The notes beneath the pieces were generated by a model that was not told where the DNA came from, did no database searches, and saw only the letters and a program-made list of their open reading frames with translations. A program made the position numbers and the translations under genes. This document shows positions 53,064-59,997 of a DNA stretch of 64,000 nucleotides, piece after piece. Location of the stretch: assembly GCA_964610505.1 (NCBI GenBank), contig CAZSXU010000005.1, positions 62,001 to 126,000 of the forward strand, given 5' to 3'. Source of the DNA: CAZSXU01 sp964610505 (GTDB lineage: Bacteria > Arandabacterota > Arandabacteria > JAGLYR01). Within the stretch, counting starts at the first letter, position 1; each line of letters begins with the position of its first letter.

Positions 53064-54728
53064 TTAGAAGAACTTGGGATCGTGGTACTCTCCGAATTCC
53101 TCCCGAAGAACTCCGATCATCTCCCCCTCGGTGGCGTAGCACCGGACACAATCCAGGAATCGAGGCATCAGATTGTCCGTGGAACGGGCCGCGGCCCGAA
53201 GGGCTTCCAGAGAGCGCTGAACACAACCGTTGTCGCGCCTTTCCTTGAGCGCCTTCAGGCGCTTGATCTGGCCGTCTTCGACCTCCGGGTCGATTTGCAG
53301 AAGGTCGATCTCCAGCTTCTCGTCGGGATCGACGTACTCATTCACTCCGATAACGATTCTCTCCTTCTTCTCGATCGCCCGCTGGTACCGATAGGCGGCC
53401 TTCGAAATCTCCGTCTGGAAGAACCCTTTCTCGAGGGCGGGGATGACACCCCCCAGACTCTCGATCTTGCGAAAATACTCCTCCGCTCCGTCTTCCATAC
53501 GGCGGGTCAGAGATTCCACCAGGTATGAACCCGCCAGAGGATCGATCGTATGGGTGACCCCGCTTTCAAAGGCGATCAGCTGCTGGGTTCTGAGAGCGAT
53601 CCCGGCGGCCTTTTCCGAGGGCAACGCCAATGTCTCGTCCATGGAATTCGTGTGAAGAGATTGGGTCCCCCCCAGGACGGCTCCGAGGGCCTCGAAAGCC
53701 GTTCGGACAATGTTGTTCTCCGGCTGCTGCGCCGTGAGCGAACATCCCGCCGTCTGCGTGTGGAATCTGACGAGCAGAGACTCGGGCTTCTTCGCTCCAT
53801 ACTTCCGCTTCATCCTTCGGGCCCAGATCCGGCGAGCCGCACGATACTTGGCGATTTCCTCGAAAAAATCGAGGTGGGCGTTGAAAAAGAAGGACAGCCG
53901 CGGCGCAAAGTCGTCCACGTCCAGTCCCGCGCGAATCCCGGCTTCGACATACGCGAATCCATCGGCCAGGGTGAAAGCCAGCTCCTGAAGAGCCGTCGAT
54001 CCGGCCTCCCGGATATGGTATCCGCTGACGGAGATCGTGTTCCACTTGGGAACGTGATCCTTGCAGAAAGCCAGGATGTCGGTGATGATCCGCATCGAGG
54101 GCTCCGGCGGGAAGATCCAGGACTTCTGTGCCATGTACTCCTTCAGGATATCGTTCTGGATCGTGCCCCGGAGCCGAGCCGACGGAACTCCCTGCTTCTC
54201 CCCGACGCCGATGTAGAGGGCCAGAAGAATCGCGGCGGGAGCGTTGATGGTCATCGAGGTGCTAACCTTGTCCAGCGGGATTTCATGAAAGAGCGTTTCC
54301 ATGTCATCGAGTGAATCGATGGCGACGCCGCAGCGGCCGACCTCCCCTAGAGACCGCTCATGGTCGGAGTCGTAGCCCATGATGGTGGGCATGTCGAACG
54401 CAGTGCTGAGGCCGGTTTGGCCCTTCTCCAGAAGGAAGTGAAAACGCCCATTGGTATCCGCGGCGGAGCCGAAACCCGAGAACATCCGCATCGTCCACGG
54501 CCGTCCCCGGTACATGGTTCCGTAAACGCCCCGGGTGTACGGGTATTGCCCGGGAAATCCCAGATCGGTCTCGTAGTCGGAGCCCTCGACGTCGGCCGGC
54601 GTGTAGAGAATATCCACCGGGTCGCCCGACACCGTCTCAAAGGGTCCCGAGCCGGAGCAGTCCGGCAGACTCTCCTCCCAGCGCTTCTTCGCCTCGGCGA
54701 TGCGCCGGATCTTGTCCCGATCAGACAC
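53064..54728 (-). CDS. icmA: Isobutyryl-CoA-mutase-like catalytic subunit
   Basis: 554 residues, adenosylcobalamin-dependent acyl-CoA mutase large subunit without a fused B12 domain. Two residues that set substrate preference differ from methylmalonyl-CoA mutase: Phe83 in MRMFSGFG (Tyr in the other) and Gln201 in GTIQNDILKEYMAQK (Arg in the other), again 118 residues apart. Phe and Gln at these two places are the published signature of isobutyryl-CoA mutase. Catalytic His is in VSGYHIREAG. GTG start with GGGAGGAG upstream. Genes for MeaB, B12 adenosyltransferase and C4 acyl-CoA enzymes surround it. Other non-methylmalonyl mutases cannot be excluded. Confidence 0.82.
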   Translation of the reverse strand: MSDRDKIRRIAEAKKRWEESLPDCSGSGPFETVSGDPVDILYTPADVEGSDYETDLGFPGQYPYTRGVYGTMYRGRPWTMRMFSGFGSAADTNGRFHFLLEKGQTGLSTAFDMPTIMGYDSDHERSLGEVGRCGVAIDSLDDMETLFHEIPLDKVSTSMTINAPAAILLALYIGVGEKQGVPSARLRGTIQNDILKEYMAQKSWIFPPEPSMRIITDILAFCKDHVPKWNTISVSGYHIREAGSTALQELAFTLADGFAYVEAGIRAGLDVDDFAPRLSFFFNAHLDFFEEIAKYRAARRIWARRMKRKYGAKKPESLLVRFHTQTAGCSLTAQQPENNIVRTAFEALGAVLGGTQSLHTNSMDETLALPSEKAAGIALRTQQLIAFESGVTHTIDPLAGSYLVESLTRRMEDGAEEYFRKIESLGGVIPALEKGFFQTEISKAAYRYQRAIEKKERIVIGVNEYVDPDEKLEIDLLQIDPEVEDGQIKRLKALKERRDNGCVQRSLEALRAAARSTDNLMPRFLDCVRCYATEGEMIGVLREEFGEYHDPKFF

Positions 54729-54743
54729 GTTGTCTCCTCCCTC

Positions 54744-55688
54744 TCACCGACCGGCAGCGCGTGCCAGGAGTGCCCCGGCCGCGCCTCCCGGAGTCTGCCG
54801 GCGGGCCAGAACTTCGCCGACCAGCCCGTCGAGTTCACGGCAGGAATCTCGGGTCCAGAAGCCCTCCCGGAGCTCCCGATTGACCATCGACACGATTCGT
54901 GCCCGGACGGCTTTGCGGCTCCATTTCTCGATCAGGTGTGCTTCCCGGAGATACGCGTGATGCCGGTCCAGGGACGCCAGAAGCGGAGAGATTCCCTCCC
55001 CCCGCGTTGCAACGGACCGCACAATCGGCGGGCGCCAATCGCGATCGCTCTGACGCATGTCCAGCATTGCCTTCAGGCCGACCTCCATATCGTCCGCGCC
55101 ATCCCGATCGGACTTGTTGATGACGAATATGTCCGCAATCTCCATCAGCCCCGCCTTCATCACCTGAATGGCGTCTCCCGACTCCGGCACAAGAACCACC
55201 ACGGTGCTGTGGGTGGCATCGACCACGTCGAATTCGGACTGTCCCACGCCGACCGTCTCGGCGATCACGATCCCTTTCCCGAAGGCATCCAGGAGCTCGA
55301 CCACATCCGCCGTGGCCGCCGCCAGCCCGCCCCAGCTTCCGCGGGACGCCATGCTTCGAATGAAAACGCCCGGATCCGACCACTGGCTCTGCATTCGGAT
55401 CCGGTCTCCCAGGAGTGCGCCGCCTGTGAACGGCGAGGTGGGGTCCACAGCCACGACCCCGACCGTCTGGCCCCGTTCCCTGTACTCCCGAATGATCCCG
55501 TCGATCAGCGTGCTCTTCCCCGCTCCCGGGGGACCGGTGATGCCGATTCGTCGGCAGGATCCCGTCTGCGGGAAGACGGCATCGAGCAGGTCCCGGCCCT
55601 CCTGCGATCCGTTCTCGATCAGGGTAATCGCTCTGGCAAGCGCAAGCCGCTCACCCCTACGAAAGCGTTCAATGAGATCCTCGGTCAT
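54744..55688 (-). CDS. meaB: MeaB-type GTPase chaperone of acyl-CoA mutase
   Basis: G protein that loads and protects adenosylcobalamin in the mutase. 314 residues from the ATG of MTEDLIERF; a GTG four codons earlier is possible. P-loop GPPGAGKST at 52-60, switch regions VDPTSPFTGGALLGDRIRMQ and ETVGVGQSEFDV, base-recognition NKSD. It lies 15 bases upstream of the mutase gene. Confidence 0.95.
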   Translation of the reverse strand: MTEDLIERFRRGERLALARAITLIENGSQEGRDLLDAVFPQTGSCRRIGITGPPGAGKSTLIDGIIREYRERGQTVGVVAVDPTSPFTGGALLGDRIRMQSQWSDPGVFIRSMASRGSWGGLAAATADVVELLDAFGKGIVIAETVGVGQSEFDVVDATHSTVVVLVPESGDAIQVMKAGLMEIADIFVINKSDRDGADDMEVGLKAMLDMRQSDRDWRPPIVRSVATRGEGISPLLASLDRHHAYLREAHLIEKWSRKAVRARIVSMVNRELREGFWTRDSCRELDGLVGEVLARRQTPGGAAGALLARAAGR

Positions 55689-55700
55689 TCGGCACGTCAC

Positions 55701-56237
55701 CTAGAATTCGATTCCTCGGCGGCCGGCGATGCCCCGCTGATACGGATGCTTGATTTCGCGAATCTCGCTCACCAGATCGGCGCGATCGATGATGTCCGGT
55801 CGTGCGTCCCGTCCCGTGAGTATGAGTTCCACCCCGCGCGGCTTGTCCTCGATCAACTGGATCAACTCGCCCAACGGGACAAGCCCATAGTCGACGGCGA
55901 CGTTGATTTCATCGAGGATGACGATCTCGTGCGCTCCGGCCTTGACGATCTCCTTTGCACGGGCCCAGCCCTCCCGGGCAAGCCGCTTGTCATCCTCACC
56001 GGGCGCGTTCCTGTCCACAAACGTGGGAAGGCCGGATGCGTGCAGGGTGAAACCGGGAACTCTCGAGGCGATCTTGATCTCTCCGTACGTTTCGGAGCCT
56101 TTCATGAACTGGATCATGTAGACACGGAGACCGTGCCCGCAGGCCCGAAGCGCGGCGCCCAGGGCGGCCGTGGTCTTGCCCTTGCCGTTGCCCGTATAGA
56201 CCTGAACGAGTCCGAGCTGCAGACCAGGACTCTTCAT
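55701..56237 (-). CDS. cobO: Cob(I)yrinic acid a,c-diamide adenosyltransferase (CobO/BtuR type)
   Basis: Adenosylates corrinoids to make the mutase cofactor. 178 residues. P-loop GNGKGKTTAALG at 16-27, VYMIQFMKG, and EIVILDEINVAVDYGL. First gene of the minus-strand mutase operon; 12 bases before meaB. Its position suggests a role in local cofactor repair for the mutases; no other cobalamin-synthesis gene is nearby. Confidence 0.95.
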   Translation of the reverse strand: MKSPGLQLGLVQVYTGNGKGKTTAALGAALRACGHGLRVYMIQFMKGSETYGEIKIASRVPGFTLHASGLPTFVDRNAPGEDDKRLAREGWARAKEIVKAGAHEIVILDEINVAVDYGLVPLGELIQLIEDKPRGVELILTGRDARPDIIDRADLVSEIREIKHPYQRGIAGRRGIEF

Positions 56238-56297
56238 CCGTCCTCCGTGGATCTCGCCATATTCGGAAGCGACCCTGCGGTCAAGCCGGAACGTTGG

Positions 56298-56326
56298 ATC
56301 TTAGCGGCTTTCAAGCCCGCTGTCAA
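56298..56326 (-). promoter_or_regulatory. Sigma-70 promoter of the cobO-meaB-mutase operon
   Basis: Minus strand: -35 TTGACA, 17-base spacer, -10 TAAGAT. Start near 56291 leaves a leader of about 54 bases, too short for a cobalamin riboswitch. The spacer itself is an imperfect palindrome (GCGGGCTT-G-AAAGCCGC), which could be an operator. The rest of the divergent gap to 56584 holds no gene; a GTCAC-N2-GTGAC inverted repeat lies at 56431-56442. Confidence 0.85.
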
Positions 56327-56584
56327 TTGCTTATGTGAGTGGGGAAATCGCGGCAAGTGTTTGCCGGGGCCGGGGATACGAGAGCGCCAAAGGCCATTGA
56401 CCTTCGTACGGCCCTGGTCGATCGTCACCCGTCACGTGTGACAAGCCCTCGGATTCCGAGAACACAACGCCGAGTGACAAGTATCGAAATCAGGGGGCAG
56501 GTCAACGGGGACACTCAAATCGTCGTGGCGGACTCCGGGGGAGTCTGCTACTTTCACCTTTGACTCGATACCAGGAGGCCCTCC

Positions 56585-56929
56585 ATGCGCGAGCAATTGC
56601 TTCTGCGAGTTGCCCTTGCCGCTTCGGCCCTGGTCTGCAGTCTTCATTTCTTCCCGACCCGGGAATCCATCGATATCGTTGCGGCGGCGCTGTTCGTGTT
56701 GGTCACCTACTCGACCGGCCAACGCCGATCGGGTGCGTTTCTCGGGGCCGGCGGCGCGAGTGCCGCCGTCCTCGTCGTTCGCGTCCATCAGCACGTGATC
56801 GGCGGCGCGGCGTTGTCCGCCCTTTTCGCGCTGAACATCATCCTTCCCGCCGCGGCCCTCGTGCTTGCGTTTCTGGCGCGAAGGAGACTGAAGGCAAAGA
56901 AGTTCTCAGCTCCAGGTTCTGAGTTCTAA
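56585..56929 (+). CDS. Small hypothetical membrane protein
   Basis: 114 residues with AGGAGG before the ATG. Three or four hydrophobic segments (about 7-23, 28-44, 52-67, 74-95) followed by a short basic tail (ARRRLKAKK), so an inner-membrane protein. I do not recognise the family. The last codons and the stop lie inside a heptanucleotide repeat array, so the natural C-terminus may have been reshaped by it. Divergent from the cobO operon. Confidence 0.7.
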   Translation: MREQLLLRVALAASALVCSLHFFPTRESIDIVAAALFVLVTYSTGQRRSGAFLGAGGASAAVLVVRVHQHVIGGAALSALFALNIILPAAALVLAFLARRRLKAKKFSAPGSEF

Positions 56930-56963
56930 GTTCTAGGTCGTGAGCTCTGAGTTCGGAGTTGCT
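56901..56963 (+). repeat. Heptanucleotide tandem repeat, nine degenerate units
   Basis: Consecutive seven-base units AGTTCTC, AGCTCCA, GGTTCTG, AGTTCTA, AGTTCTA, GGTCGTG, AGCTCTG, AGTTCGG, AGTTGCT, consensus AGTTCTR. It starts inside the membrane-protein gene and supplies its stop codon. Related units occur at 47041-47061 and, less clearly, near 46607 and 52915. Confidence 0.8.
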
Positions 56964-57067
56964 GTGGGGTGGGTGAAGCGTTGGTCCGCCTTTCTACGCA
57001 TCCGACCTGGAGGCGGAATCCAGCACTCAGAATGGTCCCTCGGGTAGCCCTACCCGCGCGTAGCACT

Positions 57068-57235
57068 TCAGGTCGAGCGCCCGCACGACGCGCCCGCGGC
57101 CTGAGAGCGCTTGGCATCGGCATCCAGGCAGCATCGCTTGTACTTCTTCCCGCTCCCGCACCAGCAGGGATCGTTTCTTCGGATGTCAACGGGGGGGCCC
57201 TCTTCACGTCCGAACAGTCTCTTGAGAAAACCCAT
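57068..57235 (-). CDS. Small SEC-C zinc-binding motif protein
   Basis: 55 residues, below usual annotation cut-offs. It reads MGFLKRLFGREEGPP, then RRNDPCWCGSGKKYKRCC, the SEC-C metal-binding motif (CxC-x8-CC) found at the C-terminus of SecA and in many stand-alone small proteins. Zinc binding is expected; the function of stand-alone SEC-C proteins is mostly unknown. GGAGGA lies directly before the ATG, unusually close. A hairpin with a T run lies between its proposed promoter and its start. Confidence 0.8.
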   Translation of the reverse strand: MGFLKRLFGREEGPPVDIRRNDPCWCGSGKKYKRCCLDADAKRSQAAGASCGRST

Positions 57236-57251
57236 TCCTCCAGGCTCCGTT

Positions 57252-57286
57252 TGAAAAAAAGAAAGTCCCGGCGAGGTTCGCCGGGA
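57252..57286 (-). terminator. Intrinsic terminator or attenuator upstream of the SEC-C gene
   Basis: Nine-pair stem (57266-57274 with 57278-57286, TCCCGGCGA/TCGCCGGGA) with a three-base loop, followed on the minus strand by CTTTCTTTTTTTC. It could end transcripts from the ROK gene. It also lies downstream of the promoter at 57320-57348, so it may attenuate the SEC-C gene. Confidence 0.85.
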
Positions 57287-57319
57287 TCACCCGACTTCCG
57301 ACTCACACCATCCATAAGT

Positions 57320-57348
57320 ATGATAGCACGACCGCAGGGCATTGACAA
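57320..57348 (-). promoter_or_regulatory. Sigma-70 promoter upstream of the hairpin and SEC-C gene
   Basis: Minus strand: -35 TTGTCA, 17-base spacer ending TGC, -10 TATCAT (extended -10). Start near 57313, about 60 bases before the T run of the hairpin and about 78 bases before the SEC-C ATG. Confidence 0.7.
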
Positions 57349-57417
57349 GGGATTTCCGGGCCGGGCCGAGTATGTGTCCCGTGCCGCGGTCTTCGGATTC
57401 CGGCCCGGATCCGGGCT

Positions 57418-58368
57418 CTATTGCACACTCTTGAGCACTTCCCAAGCGACCCCCACCATCCCGGCGGCGTCGCCCAGCTCGGCCGGGACGATGCGGACCC
57501 GGCCGCGCGCTGCGGGGAACACCCTTTCCTGCACGACCTCGACCACCCGGGGCAAGAATAGGTCCGCAGACTCCGAGACCCCGCCGCCGACGGCGACGAC
57601 TTCAGGGTCGACCGTGTGGACGAGGCTTACAATACCGAGCCCCAGGAAGTAGGCCATTCGATCGACCACGGAGAGAGCCAGCGAATCACCCTCCCCGGCT
57701 GCTTCGAACACGTGACGGGCTTCCAGATCGTCCCGGTCGATGAGCGCGCTCGATTCGCCGGCGCCCAGTCGCTCGCGCGCCATCCGGAGCACGGCGGTGG
57801 CCGAGGCCAGCTGCTCCAGGCAACCGCGGTTGCCGCAGCCGCAGAGCGGGCCGTCGGCAAGGAGGATCATATGTCCGAGTTCGCCGCCCACGCCGTGCGC
57901 GCCGCGAACGAGACCGCCGTCCAGCACGATGCCGCCGCCCACGCCGGTCCCGAGGCCGAGGAAGATGAGGCTCCGCGCTCCTCGCCCGGCTCCTCTCGCG
58001 AACTCCCCCACGGCCGCCGCGTTGGCATCATTCTCCAGTACGACAGGGATCCCGAGCGCCTCTTCCACTCGCGCTTTGAGCGGCAGATTCTTCCAATCCG
58101 GGAAATTGGGGGCGGAGGTAATCATCGTTCGGGAGACGTCCAGAGGCCCGGGTGCGGCGATTCCCACGCCGGCGAGATCTTCGATGGCGACGCCCTGCTC
58201 CATGCAGAGCGTATTCACCAACCCTACGAGGCGCCCGATGACGGCCTCCCCGCCCTCGTGCCGGCGGGTCGGTTGCTTCAGGCGACGCCCGATGTCCAGA
58301 TCCTCCGAGAACAGCGCTCCCCTGAGGTTCGTCCCCCCCAAATCCACGCCGATCACACCGCCGGACAC
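57418..58368 (-). CDS. ROK-family sugar kinase (glucokinase-like)
   Basis: 316 residues from a GTG at 58368 with GGGAGG six bases upstream. ATP-binding GVDLGGTNLRGALF, catalytic Asp in VLENDANAAAVGE, GLGTGVGGGIV, and the ROK zinc motif with His then CGCGNRGCLEQ. No N-terminal helix-turn-helix, so a kinase rather than a ROK repressor. Glucose or another hexose is likely; specificity cannot be told. Confidence 0.9.
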   Translation of the reverse strand: MSGGVIGVDLGGTNLRGALFSEDLDIGRRLKQPTRRHEGGEAVIGRLVGLVNTLCMEQGVAIEDLAGVGIAAPGPLDVSRTMITSAPNFPDWKNLPLKARVEEALGIPVVLENDANAAAVGEFARGAGRGARSLIFLGLGTGVGGGIVLDGGLVRGAHGVGGELGHMILLADGPLCGCGNRGCLEQLASATAVLRMARERLGAGESSALIDRDDLEARHVFEAAGEGDSLALSVVDRMAYFLGLGIVSLVHTVDPEVVAVGGGVSESADLFLPRVVEVVQERVFPAARGRVRIVPAELGDAAGMVGVAWEVLKSVQ

Positions 58369-58472
58369 CTCTGACCTCCCGAATCTCAGGATTCCGAATT
58401 GCATGAAGTCGAGCCTGCTTCATGCATACACTTCCAGCCCTGGGATCGCAACCGGTCGCAGGGCGGAGCCAT

Positions 58473-58660
58473 AGAGCAATGGAACCATGGACCGCAATGG
58501 AGCAGAGCGTGTTCTTCTACGATGCCTTTCTCGAGGGACTATTGCTCTGTTGATCGATTGCTCCATTGCCCTGCCTGGATGATGCATGGCCCCGGCTACC
58601 CGAGCGGCCCCGGCTACCGGAGCCCACCCAACCTCGGAATTCGTGCATCATCCAAGCTAG
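58473..58660. repeat. Intergenic region with interleaved inverted repeats
   Basis: The 345-base gap between the ROK and CNNM genes has no gene but several repeats. AGAGCAAT (58473) pairs with ATTGCTCT (58541). GCAATGGAGCA (58494-58504) pairs with TGCTCCATTGC (58559-58569); the order is interleaved, as in a pseudoknot. TGGATGATGCA (about 58576) pairs with TGCATCATCCA (about 58644), enclosing a double GGCCCCGGCTACC. It may be a structured RNA, a palindromic element remnant or chance. Confidence 0.6.
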
Positions 58661-58713
58661 GGGGAACGAACCGCAGCAAGAACCACCCGGAGAGTGCCGA
58701 GACCGCCCATCGC

Positions 58714-59979
58714 CTAGCCGCTCTCGATTTCTCGTTCCGGCTCCGCCTCGTGCGGGCGAACGACGAGCTTCTTCAGCCGTTGCCCCTCCACATCCGTCGC
58801 CCGGAAGCTCAGATTTTCATAAGTCAGCTGCTCCCCCACACTGGGAAGCCGCCCGAGCAAACTGATGACGAATCCGCCGATCGTGTCATAGTCCCCTTCG
58901 GGGATCTCCACGCCGAAGAGCTCGTTGAAATCGTCCAAGTCCATTCTCGCCTGGATCTTCTTGGACCCGTCCGGAAGCGACACGAAGGGTTTTTCCTCCT
59001 CGTCGTACTCGTCCTGGATTTCCCCAACGATTTCCTCCACCAGGTCCTCCAGGGTGACGAGTCCCGCCACGGCGCCGAATTCGTCCACGACGACGGCGAT
59101 GTGGATCTTCCGAAGCTGGAATTCCCTGAGAAGCCGCCCGATTTTCATCGTCTCCGGCACGAAGTAGGGTTTCCGCACCATGTCCGGCAAACGGATCAGA
59201 TCCTTGTCGTTCACCACGGCCAGCAGTTCTTTCACGTGGGCGATTCCGACAATGTGATCCAGGTCTTCGCTGTACACCGGCATTCGCGAATACCCTTTCG
59301 CGATGGCAATCTCCACGACCTGCTCGAAAGTCGCGTCCTCGGGAATTGCCACGATGTCCAGGCGGGGAACCATGACTTCCTTGACCATCGTGTCCTCGAA
59401 CTCGATCACGGAGCGAAGCATCCGCTTCTCATGTTCTTCCAGGACCCCCTCCTCCTGTCCCACGTGGAACATCATCTTGAGGTCCTCTTCCGTAACCAGG
59501 GGGCCGACCGTCGTACCCCGAACACCGGCGAGGCGGATCAACGGCCAGGCCAGCGTCCGGACGACGGCAACCACGGGCCGGAGAATCGCCGTCACCCCTC
59601 TCAGGGGGTAGATCACCGCATAGGCAAAACGACGGGGTCGGTTCGCCGCAACGGTTTTCGGCGCGAGCTCGCCGACGATGAGGAGGGCGATTGTGACGGC
59701 GACGGTTGCGATCGTGACCCCGGTCGTGGGTCCGAAGTGGCGAATCGCGATGCCCGTCGCGACGGCCGAGAGCGCCACGTTGGCCAGGGTATTACCCACC
59801 AGAATCGTTCCGAGGAACCGCTCCAGGTTCTCGAGCATCTTGGCGATATGAATCGCTCTGCTCTCCCCTTGTTCGATCCGATGGCGGAGACGGAGCTTAC
59901 CCAGCGAGAGAAAAGCAGCCTCGGAACCCGAGAAGAAACCGCTCAACAGAAGAAGCGCCACCAAGGCGACGATGTCCAT
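58714..59979 (-). CDS. CNNM/CorC-type (hemolysin-like) CBS-domain membrane protein
   Basis: 421 residues. N-terminal DUF21/CNNM membrane domain (about 1-180, starting MDIVALVALLLLSGFFSGSE), a CBS pair (about 200-325, with VPRLDIVAIPEDATFEQVVE and GLVTLEDLVEEIVGEI), and the C-terminal CorC/HlyC domain (about 335-410). Relatives move or sense Mg2+ and other divalent cations. It lies 18 bases downstream of the second lon gene. Confidence 0.9.
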   Translation of the reverse strand: MDIVALVALLLLSGFFSGSEAAFLSLGKLRLRHRIEQGESRAIHIAKMLENLERFLGTILVGNTLANVALSAVATGIAIRHFGPTTGVTIATVAVTIALLIVGELAPKTVAANRPRRFAYAVIYPLRGVTAILRPVVAVVRTLAWPLIRLAGVRGTTVGPLVTEEDLKMMFHVGQEEGVLEEHEKRMLRSVIEFEDTMVKEVMVPRLDIVAIPEDATFEQVVEIAIAKGYSRMPVYSEDLDHIVGIAHVKELLAVVNDKDLIRLPDMVRKPYFVPETMKIGRLLREFQLRKIHIAVVVDEFGAVAGLVTLEDLVEEIVGEIQDEYDEEEKPFVSLPDGSKKIQARMDLDDFNELFGVEIPEGDYDTIGGFVISLLGRLPSVGEQLTYENLSFRATDVEGQRLKKLVVRPHEAEPEREIESG

Positions 59980-59997
59980 CTTGGACGAACCACCCCC

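Noticed and set aside
56238..56326. Cobalamin riboswitch upstream of cobO
   Set aside because: The leader from the well-defined promoter is only about 54 bases, and I see no B12-box or room for the full fold.
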